Assembly (NCBI RefSeq): GCF_030269925.1
Contig: NC_085129.1
Coordinates: forward strand, 18,591,501-18,655,500
From: Bombyx mori
Taxonomy: Eukaryota; Arthropoda; Insecta; Lepidoptera; Bombycidae
Direction: 5' to 3'
DNA: 64,000 nucleotides
Notes under the pieces: generated by a model
Told to the model about the DNA's origin: nothing
Seen by the model: the letters and a program-made list of their open reading frames with translations, nothing else
The model's database searches: none
Made by a program: the position numbers and the translations under genes
In this document: piece after piece, positions 8,226 through 18,680 of the stretch
How positions within the stretch are numbered: position 1 is the stretch's first letter
How the letters are laid out: the number at the start of each line of letters is the position of its first letter

Positions 8226-11200
8226 GGAGTAAGGGGAGAACGGAGCATAACATCTTTTCCGGCCCAACTGTCATCCTCACCTGCTCGCGCTAGTGGTTCT
8301 TTCAGAATAGCTAGCGGCGGCGGCTCAAAGGTCGCCGCGGTGCTCCCTGCCAGACAACGGACGAGGCAATGGCGACCGAGCAATGGCGGTATAACCATAC
8401 GTACCTAACCGGGAAACCGATTAGATGAGGCTTCAGCAACCTAGGAGCCCAAATAGCCCCTAAAAAGCCTGGTGCAGAAGGCAAGGGGAAACCACTGCAC
8501 TATTTTCCCAAGAAAACCACATGAATAGATTACTTAATGAGAGTGTTATGTCATGCAATCCGACTGACCCCCGGCGCCATAGTGATCCCGGGTCACATGG
8601 TGGGAAGTATGCTACCGGCCACTGTACTGTAGACCACCAGGTAGGCAGTGGAAACTATGCAACTGGTGATGGTACTGGTAAAAGTAAAACCCAACTGAGA
8701 AAATATTTGCGTATGGGAACTTGGAATGTGAGAGGAATGTTGAAACCGGGTAAGCAAGAAGTCATCGAGAGGGAGATGTTAAGGTGCAAAATCGACATAT
8801 TGGGGCTAAGTGAAGTTCATAGAAGAGGCAGCGGTCATATAAAAACTGCTAACGGGAACATCTTGTACTTTTCGGGATCGGAAAATCATAGTGGTAATGG
8901 AGTTGCTATACTTTTACCACAGAAACTTGAAAGCAGCGTGTTAGGATACAAAACACCAAGTGATCGTATTATTGCTGTTAAACTTGATGCGCGTCCCGTA
9001 CCTATCAACATTGTCCAGGTGTATGCACCAACCTCCCAATCTGAAGAAATTATATCTGACCAATTCTATTTTGAATTGGATGACTTGTTGCGTACTATTC
9101 CATCTAAGGAGGTGACTGTTGTGTACGGCGATTGGAACGCGAAGGTTGGTACCACTAGAGGTGATGTATTACTCGGAGCAACAGTCGGAAACTTTGGACT
9201 TGGTGTGAGGAATGACAGAGGTGAAAAATTTCTTCAATTCTGCGTGGAAAATCAGCTGGTCATCATGAACACCTGGTTTGAACACCACCCGAGAAGGTTA
9301 TATACTTGGATATCGCCATGTGGACATCGGAACCAGATTGATTATATTACCATCAAGTCTAGGTGGCGATCTTCCGTATTGAATACTAAAACACTTCCTG
9401 GTGCCGACTGCGGAAGTGACCACCAGTTGGTGGTGGCAGACTTCAGACTTCGTTTAAAAGTCATCAAGCCAAAATTTCCTATCAATATAGAACTGAATAA
9501 GCCAGCGCTGGACCATTTTCATAAAACTGTAGACATGAATATACGATCAATGCTTTGGGATCCATGTGGTTCAAGTGAAGCGAACTGGAACAATCTGAAA
9601 AAGGTTGTACTGGATACGGCTAAACAAAGCAGAGATCTACACAAAGCAGTTCCTAAACATGAAGAATGGATTAGCAAGGAGTCATGGATGTTGATAGAGG
9701 AAAGGAAAAGACTAAAAGAACAAGGCATTGTAAACAATAGTCAAAGGGAGCGCTACAATCAATTGCATGCAGAGATTCAAAGGTCTACTCGGAGAGACAG
9801 AGATGAGCACATCAATAATATGTGTGAAGAAATTGAGGGACATGCTGATAAAGTGCAGACTAAGGACCTTTTCCTGAAAGTGAAGCAGCTAACAGGTGTC
9901 TTCAAGCCGAAGAAATGGATTATCGAAGATAGTAGAGGTAACACCTTGACAGAAATGGAACATGTTTTGGAGAGGTGGAGAAACTACTGTTATGACCTAT
10001 ATCGCGATGAAGATAATTTATGCACCGCCAAAATATGGGATGACCACCTGGAAGAGCCTCCTATACTACTTTCTGAGGTTGAATATGCAATACAAAAACT
10101 TAAGCACAAGGTGGTTGGTCCGGATGGCGTGTCGGCAGCGATGCTTCAAAGTCTCGGTTCAGAAGGGATAAACATTATCCATCAGATATGTACCAAGATC
10201 TGGAAAACAGGCCAATGGCCCAGTGATTGGACAAAATCTGCAATAGTACCACTTCATAAGAAGGGCTCCACAGCGAAGTGTGAGAACTACCGAACTCTGT
10301 CGCTCATGTCCCACGCGAGTAAAATACTCCTTCGCATAATAAACAGCAGACTATCAGCTTTCATAGACCACCAGATACCGAGAGAACAGACTGGTTTTGT
10401 AGCTGGAAAAGGAACTCGCGAGCAAATTTTGAACGTCCGAGTGCTCATTGAGAAATTTCGCGAGTTTAACAAGCCTCTGGTGCTATGCTTTATAGATTAT
10501 GCGAAGGCGTTTGACTGTGTTCGGTGGAGTAGCATGTTTGATGTGTTAATTGATATGGGCGTTCCTTCTCATCTCACACTATTGATACGGAATCTGTACC
10601 TTGATGGTTCTTGCTTCGTGAAACTGGATAATCGAGGATCTAAACCCTTCCATACAGAACGTGGAGTACGTCAGGGCTGCATTCTGTCACCCAAATTATT
10701 TAATATCTACGGCGAATACATAATGAGAAGAGCACTTGAAGGCTGGAATGGCGGTATTTCCGTGGGCGGTGAAACACTCACGAACCTGAGATACGCTGAC
10801 GACACTACCATGCTTGCATCAGATGAGGAGGAAATGGCAATTCTGCTGAACCGTGTGGAAGAAGAAAGTGCTAAACTCGGTCTTAAAATCAACCACTCCA
10901 AGACCAAAATAATGATAATAGATAGAGCGCAACTTCTTCCACGTTCTGATGCACTCAGTGGCTACGAGAAAGTAGCAGAATTCATATATCTTGGGTCGCA
11001 AATAACATCCGAGGGTGGCTGCATGGGGGAGATACGCCGAAGATCCGGAATGGCTAAAAGTGCGATGGCCAATCTCAGGAAGATATGGAAAAATCGTAGC
11101 ATCCGATGTATAACCAAAGTGCGCTTGGTGCGGGCACTGATCTTTCCCATATTCCTCTACGGGGCGGAGACATGGTGCATAAAAAGCCGGGATATCAAAA

Positions 11201-11580
11201 AGATCGATGCCTTTGAAATGTGGGTGTGGCGGAGGATGCTGCGAATACCGTGGACTGCCATGCGAACAAACGAGTCCATTCTAAGGCAGCTAGACATCCG
11301 AAAAAGGCTCTCTTCCATCTGCCGGGAACGTGTTATGAGCTTCTTCGGACACATCATGCGGTCTCCCAGACATGAATTAGAGAAGCTCATAATTACGGGT
11401 CGAATGGAAGGCAAGCGCGCCGTGGGCAGAACACCAGCCAGATGGTCAGATCTGGCAAGAGAAGCACTCGGTGGTAGTCTGTACCATGCAGTCCATGCCA
11501 CCCATGATCGGGTGCATTGGAAGTACATCGCATGTGGTCGCGATCCTCAGTAGTGAGGGAACGATATAGAAGAGAAGAGA
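8226..11580 (+). mobile_element. complete RTE-type LINE in Myrf intron 1
   Basis: A 3355-bp insertion flanked by a perfect 12-bp direct repeat, ATAGCCTAACAA, at 8214-8225 and 11581-11592. It has a GC-richer 295-bp leader (GGAGTAAGGGGAGAACGG), one intact ORF and a very short 3' tail of about 27 bp ending GAAGAGAAGAGA, with no poly(A). Short 3' tails of simple sequence are typical of the RTE superfamily. The perfect duplication and open frame point to a young copy. Confidence 0.93.
8521..11553 (+). CDS. RTE-type LINE endonuclease-reverse transcriptase
   Basis: 1010 codons with no disruption. The N-terminus holds an apurinic-type endonuclease: GTWNVRG (66-72), the catalytic LSEVH Glu (98), GDWNAKVG (203-210) and GSDHQLV with the catalytic His (299-301). 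Reverse transcriptase follows: VVGPDGVSA (about 531), CENYRTLSLMSHASKI, FIDYAKAFD with catalytic Asp659, GVRQGCILSPKLFN and YADD (758-761). The C-terminal region has LRMPWT-like and FFGHIMRSPRHELEKL blocks. Such ORFs are often mislabelled craniofacial development protein 2 in insect annotations. The enzyme nicks genomic DNA and reverse-transcribes its own RNA at the nick. ATG at 8521 is used; an in-frame ATG at residue 10 is an alternative. Confidence 0.95.
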   Translation: MNRLLNESVMSCNPTDPRRHSDPGSHGGKYATGHCTVDHQVGSGNYATGDGTGKSKTQLRKYLRMGTWNVRGMLKPGKQEVIEREMLRCKIDILGLSEVHRRGSGHIKTANGNILYFSGSENHSGNGVAILLPQKLESSVLGYKTPSDRIIAVKLDARPVPINIVQVYAPTSQSEEIISDQFYFELDDLLRTIPSKEVTVVYGDWNAKVGTTRGDVLLGATVGNFGLGVRNDRGEKFLQFCVENQLVIMNTWFEHHPRRLYTWISPCGHRNQIDYITIKSRWRSSVLNTKTLPGADCGSDHQLVVADFRLRLKVIKPKFPINIELNKPALDHFHKTVDMNIRSMLWDPCGSSEANWNNLKKVVLDTAKQSRDLHKAVPKHEEWISKESWMLIEERKRLKEQGIVNNSQRERYNQLHAEIQRSTRRDRDEHINNMCEEIEGHADKVQTKDLFLKVKQLTGVFKPKKWIIEDSRGNTLTEMEHVLERWRNYCYDLYRDEDNLCTAKIWDDHLEEPPILLSEVEYAIQKLKHKVVGPDGVSAAMLQSLGSEGINIIHQICTKIWKTGQWPSDWTKSAIVPLHKKGSTAKCENYRTLSLMSHASKILLRIINSRLSAFIDHQIPREQTGFVAGKGTREQILNVRVLIEKFREFNKPLVLCFIDYAKAFDCVRWSSMFDVLIDMGVPSHLTLLIRNLYLDGSCFVKLDNRGSKPFHTERGVRQGCILSPKLFNIYGEYIMRRALEGWNGGISVGGETLTNLRYADDTTMLASDEEEMAILLNRVEEESAKLGLKINHSKTKIMIIDRAQLLPRSDALSGYEKVAEFIYLGSQITSEGGCMGEIRRRSGMAKSAMANLRKIWKNRSIRCITKVRLVRALIFPIFLYGAETWCIKSRDIKKIDAFEMWVWRRMLRIPWTAMRTNESILRQLDIRKRLSSICRERVMSFFGHIMRSPRHELEKLIITGRMEGKRAVGRTPARWSDLAREALGGSLYHAVHATHDRVHWKYIACGRDPQ

Positions 11581-11949
11581 ATAGCCTAACAATATGTTTA
11601 CAGTTTTTATCATTTACGATGAACCTTTAAACCTATTGTGGTAACCCGAATTTGAATTGGAGACAACTGTTTCTGGTATACCTGCTACGAAAATTATTAA
11701 TTAATAGTAGTTTGAACTGCTACATTACGGATTTACGTCTGCTGTTGCCAATTTATTTTCAGGTCCATGTTTTTCGAGATTTTCAATTAGGGTTTTAGCG
11801 GTTTTTTTGGAGGATTAATTTAAGACAACTCTAGGCGCGTAAAAAAACTATCGATTGGCAGAATTGAAAAAATTTTAGTCCGAACTGTTCTGACTTTCCT
11901 CATTTTGTTTATCGTCTAAAGATACAGCCAAATAACGCAAATAAAAAAA

Positions 11950-12132
11950 ATGCGCTTCCGTCATACCTCAGATATTCCTTCGAACTCACTGGACTTTTCG
12001 CTGGTTCGTGACTTTGGGTACGAATATGATGCCGCCTCACGCATGCGCCAGGCGGCTAAAGGTATCCGCGTCAAGGTGTCTCTGAACTTCGTTAATCAGA
12101 GTATCACAGATGTGAAGATTTTACCTATTTAA
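11950..12132 (+). other. short unassigned ORF
   Basis: Sixty codons, MRFRHTSDIPSNSLDFSL onward, with a more coding-like base composition than its flanks (GCATGCGCCAGGCGGCTAAA). I do not recognise it. It could be a transposase or LINE shred. The rest of 11593-12280 shows no feature. Confidence 0.25.
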
Positions 12133-12279
12133 AAAACAGAAATAAAACAGCAACAAAACAACAAAATATGTAACTGCGTTTCAAAGAAACAGTGCTGGCT
12201 CACTGGCTGGATCCGGTTAACGTAATACCCACATAATATGAGGCTTGGCTGTACGAGCTCGGATACCATGAACAACGTG

Positions 12280-12620
12280 TTCATTATGAAAATAAATAAA
12301 ATTGCTAGTATTGTTTTGGCGGGAACGCGAGTATGTAGCGAAGTTTTGTTTTTGTGTTGTTAATTTTATGTTGTTTTCAGGCTTACACGTTTATTAATGG
12401 TTGTTTATTACCGTTTATTTTTTATGAAAGTGCATTTGTGTGGGAAAATAAAACGAAGGCGCTAGATGTGGCTTGTCACCCTACAACTGTCTTCCAGAAA
12501 TTCGATTGAACTCTCCGTAAATAAAACCACCATTTACTGAGTCTTTATTTAATCTAATTTCGTTACATTTAATTTCATCTTAATTGATTGCGAATCTCGA
12601 ATGAATCAACTTCATTTCAT
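12280..12620 (+). repeat. remnant related to the foldback MITE at 59130
   Basis: Shares TTTGGCGGGAACGCGA, GTGCATTTGTGTGGGAAAAT and ACCACCATTTACTGAGTCTT with the interior of the element at 59130-59672, but lacks its long inverted arms. Confidence 0.4.
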
Positions 12621-12699
12621 TTTACATATTAGGTAAACATCTAATAAAATTTAAGATTTTCTATTGATTCATATTTGGGTTACGGAAATATGATCATAT

Positions 12700-13372
12700 A
12701 TCTGAATTTCGCACTAAGCTCAAGTGGTTACCAATTCGCCTTCGCTGCAATACTCATGTCCTTTCATTACGATACTGTACTCTCTTTAACCCCCATACCC
12801 CTACATATCTCAAAGAACGTTTCGAGTTCCTAGGTGATACGCATAATTTTTCTCTGAGATCATTGGATAACCTGAGACTGAAAATGCCGGTGCATTCATC
12901 ATCATTCCTTGACAATTCATTCACCGTCCAGGCGGTTCGATTGTGGAATGCTCTGCCGGATGCAGTGAGAAGTGCTCCAACTTTAAACTGTTTTAAAAGA
13001 ATGGTGAAGGAACAGTACTTATCTGCTTAGTGCTGTTTGTTGCATCATTATCATTTATAATTTCCATACTGTTGATTTATTATGTGTGTGTAAGTATATT
13101 AGTATATATTGTATGTATATTAGTATATATTATATTATGTAAACGGTATATATGTATCTGTTTATTATATGTATATATTTTCTATAATAATATATTGTAT
13201 ATGGTACACCGCAACATACCTGCTATATTTTTTATATTTTACAGAATTTCTGTAAATTAAACGGTTGTCTGGAAGAGATCGCTTTTAGCGATAAGACCGC
13301 CTATTCTACATATGTGCTTTTTGACTGTTTTTGTTTTTGAATGTAAATTGTGTTGGTGTGCAATAAAGTGTA
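12700..13372 (+). mobile_element. CR1/Jockey-like LINE 3' end
   Basis: An open stretch 12713-13029 reads KLKWLPIRLRCNTHVLSL, LKERFEFLGDTHNFSLRS and VQAVRLWNALPDAVRSAP before a stop, the typical C-terminus of CR1/Jockey-group reverse transcriptase ORFs. The 3' UTR contains GAAGAGATCGCTTTTAGCGATAAG, also seen at 58735, and ends GTGCAATAAAGTGTATTC in front of a CT tract. 5'-truncated. Confidence 0.7.
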
Positions 13373-13373
13373 T

Positions 13374-13419
<46 letters not shown>
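13373..13419 (+). repeat. CT microsatellite at LINE tail
   Basis: TTTCTCTCTCT onward, about 22 CT units, directly at the 3' end of the LINE fragment, as at 58810. Confidence 0.9.
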
Positions 13420-13420
<1 letters not shown>

Positions 13421-13825
13421 TGGTTATTACACGTTTAAGCCCGAAAAGGCAGTAACGTACCAGTACGTTAGCAAGAACAATTCACGCAAGAATCCGTTAT
13501 AAAATTTGACGTGTGTCATTAGTGACAGCGCGACATTGTCAATTTGACAAGCATCGACATTAAAATTGGCGCGAGTGGAAATTATTGCAGTACATTTTCG
13601 AAAAACAACTTACACAAAATCGACTTACTCCTTAATCGACGAACATACGAGCAAAAAACTTAATCATTCGTCGTCCTTGGTATAATTTTATTATAAGCAC
13701 GGATTTGCTTAAAATAATATGTGTCAAAATATTGTGCAATAAATGTTAATTAGAAAACGAAGTTTTTAGTGTATTTTAGCTAAGTTTGCCGCTAGAAGCG
13801 CTGTTAAAACTCCATACAATTTTGA

Positions 13826-13876
13826 GTTAACTTTTACGCGATCGAGAACGTTAAAAAACTCCCATTAAACACACAG
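13826..13876. repeat. half copy of palindromic MITE
   Basis: TTGAGTTAACTTTTACGCGA then TCGAGAACGTTAAAAAACTC, one arm of the element at 14191. The region 13420-13825 and 13880-14190 holds nothing else recognisable. Confidence 0.6.
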
Positions 13877-14190
13877 AGAGAAGCAAACAAACGCTACGCG
13901 ATTTTTCGCTGCAACATAATTCCCAATCCCCGTTAAATATCAAACGAATAATCCATATAATCCAAATCGCATCGCCTTCGTTCTATCGCAATGAACTATG
14001 AACCGTAAGGAAGAAAAAGCGTGTAATAGGAAAGGTTAAAGCAATTGAACCGGTGACCTTTTGGTCGGAACGCCAAACAAAACATCAATTCTGATAAGGA
14101 CAGTGTATCGTCGGCGTTTGGTGCGAGATACGAACGTGTAGCGGGCTGTTGCGATTCGTCTCAATGCTCGATAAATCATACGCGGCATAG

Positions 14191-14364
14191 GTGTGCTTAG
14201 TGCGAGTTTCTTAACGTTCACGATAGCGTAAAAGTTAAGCTAATTTTGTATGCAGTTGGAACAGCGCCCCTAGCGGCAAACGTACGCAAACGATCCCATT
14301 CCATACAAATATGAGCTAACTTTTACGCTATCGAGAACGTTCAAAAACTCTCACTGAGCACACT
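14191..14364. mobile_element. palindromic MITE
   Basis: About 174 bp made of two inverted arms: GTGTGCTTAGTGCGAGTTTC, TTAACGTTCACGATAGCGTA at the left and the complement ending CACTGAGCACAC at the right, around a short centre AACAGCGCCCCTAGCGGCAA. The RNA or single strand would fold into one long hairpin. A second whole copy is at 29859. Confidence 0.75.
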
Positions 14365-14440
14365 GGAGACTTAGATGCCATTTGAAGGGAAACGCTGCTG
14401 ATAGAAATAAGCGGAATAGTGCCATTCGTCAGATCTCTAA

Positions 14441-15106
14441 GTTGTCGTGGCCTAAAGGACAAGACGCGCGGTGCATTCGTATCAAGCTTTTTTTTTTTAT
14501 TGCTTAGATGTGTGGACGAGCTGACAGCCCACCTGGTGTTAAGTGGTTACTGGAGCCCATAGACATCTACAGCGTAAATGCGCCACACACCTTGAGATAT
14601 AGTTCTAAGATCTCAGTATAGTTACAACGGCTGCCCCACCCTTCAAACCGAAACGCATTATTGCTTCACGGCAGAAATAGGCGGGGCGGTGGTACCTACC
14701 CGTGCGGACTCACAAGAGGTCCTACCACCAGTAAAGATGCGATGCGAATGTTCCGATGTTCGAATCCCAGGCAGGAGAGTACTCAATTTTTCTAATGAAA
14801 TACGTACTTAATCGAATCGACTTCCACGGTGAAAAGTCGTGTAAAAAATCAAACCCGCGTAAATTATAATTTGCATAATCACTGGTGGTAGGACGTCTTG
14901 TGAGCCCGCACGGGAAGGTGCCACCTCTTTCTGCCGTGAAGCAGTTTTGAAGGGCGGGGCAGCCGTTATATTGTAAAAACTGAGATTTAGAACTCGTGTC
15001 CCAAGGTGGGTGGCGGTATTTACGTTGTTGATATCTTTGGTCTCCTGTGACCAATTAACGTCAGATGGGCCGTGAGCTCGTTCATCCGTTTAAGCAAAGC
15101 TCGCAA
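14441..15106 (+). mobile_element. full-length SINE-A split by another SINE-A
   Basis: The head GTCGTGGCCTAAAGGACAAG runs to 14486. The copy resumes at 14734 with TTCGAATCCCAGGCAGGAGA, the middle (CGTACTTAATCGAATCGACT) and the body to about 15106. The inserted copy at 14487-14733 is in opposite orientation. Confidence 0.8.
14487..14733 (-). mobile_element. SINE-A body inserted in a SINE-A head
   Basis: Complete body copy starting with about ten T. It interrupts the tRNA-like head of the surrounding copy between GCATTCGTATCAAG and GATGCGATGCG. Confidence 0.85.
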
Positions 15107-15845
15107 ATAAATACTCACAGATTAATAAAATCGGAAGTATTCGCTCCAATATAGCAAAACCGCGTACGCGACGGTAAGTGAACGCCAACATTAATTCCAG
15201 AGCGCGTCTCGTTTGAATTGTGCCGGTCATGTTAAAATCATCGACAATGCAAGCTAAACAAGATAATGGCTATTGGCCCGGATAACAACATCGCAGTACA
15301 GATGTAACTATAGACCGCCATTGTTGGTTCGTTTAGGGCCGCGCCACGAATTTTGGACCCTATGCCGATGTTGCCAGATTAAGTATTTTTTTTTTTTAAT
15401 AACAACAAATGCACACGGATTTGTCGAAGTCTATGATACTCGTTTGAAAAAGTACTTTTCTCTCGAGAAATCAACGTAAAGTAAATAATTTCAGTTAGAT
15501 GCTACTAAAAATGATCTGGGGAAACGCGCTAAAGAATTTAAGAAGAAATATTGTACTAAAGAAGAAATGCTCCGATTGGGTTAGGGAATTTCAAAGCAGC
15601 AGCAATAGTGGTTTAAGTGATTTGCTGCCTTCTCTAATGAATACCCAGACAGACTATCAGTGAAAAGTCCTGAGATGTCATATGTTTGGTACTTCTCTTA
15701 TTATTATTTTTTGGAAATACGCTACTTTTTAAGTTGGTAACCCAATGTTCGCGCCTTGACACCGTTTCCAACGCTTATCCAATTTGTCAAGAGATGTCCA
15801 CACCAAATATTCATCTTTGATTGTTAACTCAGCCGAACTTCGAAT

Positions 15846-16086
15846 TTTTTTTAATTTTTTTTATTGCATGATCTCACATCCCATCTGGTGTTAAGTGGTT
15901 ACCGGCGCTCATAGACATCTACAACGTAAATCACGCCACCCACCTTGAGATATGAGTTCTAAGCTCCCAGTATAGTCACAACGGCTGCCCCACCCTTCAA
16001 ACCGAAACACATTAATTTCACGGCAGAAATAGGCAGGGTGGTGGTACCTACCCGTGGGGACTCACAAGAGGTCCTACCACCAGTAA
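15846..16086 (-). mobile_element. SINE-A body copy
   Basis: Body with a short deletion at the T-rich end (ATTGCATGATCTCACATCCC). The stretch 15110-15845 has no recognised feature. Confidence 0.8.
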
Positions 16087-16689
16087 GATGATACGAAGTG
16101 TTAATTGAATTACAAGTTCAATTAATTGAAAGACAAATTAATTGAATTTTCATCTAAATGAATTTAGTTGTAAAGGTAGTTACTATAGAACATGTCTACA
16201 GGTTAGAAGAGCCCCTGAGCTCACAGACTCGTTCGGTGAATCTAGCATGACCCCTCGAGATCACCAGAATAAGAAGGAAAATCGAAAAACAGATCAGAAG
16301 TTATTTGACCGATGCCTGAATGGCACTGACGACATTATCAAAATAAGTATGATACATATTTCAAACCATTCTGATCGTCTACAGAGCCATATCCTCGATG
16401 GAAGCTCTTCCCTATGTCGTTGCTGCCAAACGCGTGACCTTGAAGTGATTTAAACGCAATCTTCTAACTGTCCCCACAAAAATGTATAAAAGGGTGCTCT
16501 TTGGTGCAAAAGCATCGTTCTGGCCTAGTAGTCTTACGAGAGCTTTCTTGAGCAGCTTCTCACCCGAAAGTGACCCTTAGCAGTGTGGTGGCAACAATGA
16601 TTTTACATCACTTTACTAAAGAAATGGGCAAAAGAAGAAGAAAGAGAAGCAAACCCAACAATAGGGAATAATGGAGTAAGCTGGAGGAA

Positions 16690-16806
16690 GCCTACACTCG
16701 AAGTGGGTTTCCAATAATATAAGTTTTATATTTGTAATTTTTTTTAAAAACCTTTTTTTATATGTTTTTTTGGAAATAAAATAGGCCTATTATTATTATT
16801 ATTACT
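16690..16806 (+). repeat. probable retroelement tail with ATT repeat
   Basis: AGTTTTATATTTGTAATTTT, a T-rich run, GGAAATAAAATAGGCC and six TAT/ATT units look like a 3' end with poly(A) signal and microsatellite tail. The body upstream (16440-16690) is not recognised. Confidence 0.35.
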
Positions 16807-17074
16807 AAAGAGAAATATTAAAAGGTTAATAACGTATCTACCCTCTCGTAAATCAACCTATAGAAAAGTCTAGATTAAAACATACAATGGTTGTCCAGTT
16901 GAATAGTTGGCCACTAGCGCGTCCAGATTGAGAGCACAATAGTCGGGCTGAACTGGAAAATACCTGAGACGGCTGGAAACAGCATGGGAGTCGCGAGATT
17001 AATGCCGAGGGGGCCGCCTTAGTTACTGAAGAACACAAAAGCGAACTAATGTGGTCATCTTGAGACCAATATCG

Positions 17075-17208
17075 CTTCTTTTTTTCCTCTATCTAATCGC
17101 CGGTAGCCTAAGAGGCTATTCCAGATACGCCCGGCCGCGTAGGTGAGCTCACAGGCTCAACTCGAGAGAATTTGCTAACACTAGCCCTAGCAAGAATCGT
17201 GCTGTTTT
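17075..17208 (-). mobile_element. Bm1-like SINE-B, first part (interrupted)
   Basis: Reads GCCTAAGAGGCTATTCCAGA, GTAGGTGAGCTCACAGGCTC and ACACTAGCCCTAGCAAGAAT. SINE-B in its own orientation contains CCCACTGAGTTTCTCGCCGG, GATCCGGTGGTAGATTC and ends GGTAGGGAA plus A's. I believe this is the Bm1 family but cannot confirm the name. The copy resumes at 18206. Confidence 0.75.
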
Positions 17209-17424
17209 ACTGGTGGTAGGAAATCTTGTGAGTCCGCACGGGTAAGTACCACCACCCCGCCTATTTCTGCCATGAAGCAGTAATGCGTTTCGGTTTGAAG
17301 CGTGAGGCAGCCGTTGTAACTATACTGAGATCTTAGAACTCGTACATCAAAGTGGGTGGCGGCATTTACGTTGTAGATGTCTATGGGCTCTAGTAACACC
17401 AGGTGGGCTGTGAGCTCGTCCAAC
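17209..17424 (+). mobile_element. SINE-A body, first part (interrupted by LTR element)
   Basis: Starts ACTGGTGGTAGGAAATCTTG and reaches GTGAGCTCGTCCAAC, where the LTR element begins. The remaining CAACCATC and A-rich tail continue at 18183-18205. Confidence 0.85.
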
Positions 17425-17604
17425 TGTGGCGGGTAGCCATCATACAACGCAAGATAATTGACAGATGCCTGAATCTCGCTTACGACATTTTCAAGATAAA
17501 GCGCATATATACAAGTTCCGAACAACAACATTTGGACCGTCGGTCTACCGAGCAATATCACCCGCTCGGTGGAAGATCTTTCCTTTCGTCGTAAACTCCC
17601 CAAA
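17425..17604 (+). repeat. 5' LTR of the small LTR element
   Basis: TGTGGCGGGTAGCCATCATA to CTCCCCAAA, 180 bp. It contains an inverted motif, CTACCGAGCA and CCCGCTCGGTGG, that could form a small hairpin. Reads identical to the 3' LTR. Confidence 0.93.
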
Positions 17605-18002
17605 CTGGTGACCTGCGACGTGATGTGAACACGCAACCTTCTGATTCATCATCAGCGCATCAAGAACTTCGGCTACCACAATCCCCGCATTCTCGCAGAT
17701 AAAAGCAAGTCATCGACAGTCGTCCCACAGCAAGCCAGCATCGCAGCCTCAACAGGACCATCGCAGCCGACTCACCGCGCTTCCTGGCCCTACGGCACGC
17801 ACCTACACTGCCTCATCGCGCAGCATTCAAGCTCAGTCTCGACTCACCGCAGACTTCGAGCAGCACTGGCGACAATCACGCAGCATTCAAGCTCAGTTTC
17901 GGCTCACCGCAAACTTCGAGCAGCACTGGCACTTGCAAGCTAATCTCAGCACGGACAACGCTAACTAAAAATGACACGACCTCCAGTCTCGGAGGGGAGT
18001 GA

Positions 18003-18182
18003 TGTGGCGGGTAGCCATCATACAACGCAAGATAATTGACAGATGCCTGAATCTCGCTTACGACATTTTCAAGATAAAGCGCATATATACAAGTTCCGAA
18101 CAACAACATTTGGACCGTCGGTCTACCGAGCAATATCACCCGCTCGGTGGAAGATCTTTCCTTTCGTCGTAAACTCCCCAAA
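18003..18182 (+). repeat. 3' LTR of the small LTR element
   Basis: Same 180 bp as 17425-17604, no difference found by eye. It is preceded by the polypurine tract and followed by CAAC. Confidence 0.93.
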
Positions 18183-18205
18183 CAACCATCAAAGAAAGAA
18201 AAAAA
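18183..18205 (+). mobile_element. SINE-A tail, second part
   Basis: CAACCATCAAAGAAAG plus A's, the continuation of the copy broken at 17424. Confidence 0.75.
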
Positions 18206-18330
18206 GGAATCTATCACCGGAACGTAATCGCGACCCACTGAGAAGATCCGGCGAGAAACTCAGTGGGCAATATCGCTTCTCGTTCAGACGGTTCGTATTA
18301 CCCGAGTCGCATTCACTAATTACTCCACTG
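18206..18330 (-). mobile_element. SINE-B, second part
   Basis: GGAATCTATCACCGGAACGT, CGCGACCCACTGAGAAGATC and CGGCGAGAAACTCAGTGGG continue the copy broken at 17208. The far end is not clear. The stretch 18330-18680 has no recognised feature. Confidence 0.7.
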
Positions 18331-18680
18331 TAATCTGTGTGGCGAGTTAGTAAAAAACACACAATAGCTGATTACGGCCATTGTGATGGATGGACTTAGT
18401 GCCATGGGAAACAGCAATTGTTTAATGGTGATTTCGTCTGTTATCCGTTCAGATTAACTCTGCACAGGCGTGCGTTGTGGGTACGTGTTGATTTGTGATT
18501 TCGCAACGCCATCCAAACGGCCAGAGACAGAAACAGATGGGGAAAGATCGTTCGAGAGAAAAGGGGTCACGACAAGGCGCATTGGTCACGAAAGGGGGCA
18601 TTGAGGAATACGACGCAAGGAGGAGGGTTGATTCGGGAACCCTTACTTCAAGAGGCCCATTTTATAGAGGATTATTTTTT

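Larger units (their letters stand above)
17425..18182 (+). mobile_element. small nonautonomous LTR element (TRIM-like)
   Basis: A 758-bp element with two identical 180-bp LTRs around a 398-bp interior. The 4-bp duplication CAAC flanks it at 17421-17424 and 18183-18186. One base after the 5' LTR is TGGTGACCTGCGACGTGATG, placed and started like a tRNA primer-binding site; directly before the 3' LTR is GGAGGGGAGTGA, a polypurine tract. The interior has no gag or pol and contains a 60-bp tandem duplication (17821-17870 and 17881-17930). It must depend on an autonomous relative for mobility. Removing the element and one CAAC restores an uninterrupted SINE-A. The assignment to a superfamily is open; a 4-bp duplication would suit Gypsy-like integrases. 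Confidence 0.9.

Noticed and set aside
16290..16430. Third relative of the small LTR element (GACCGATGCCTGAATGGCAC, GACGACATTATCAAAATAAG)
   Set aside because: Only about 45 bp resemble the LTR and no ends are visible. It is probably a decayed copy, too weak to list.
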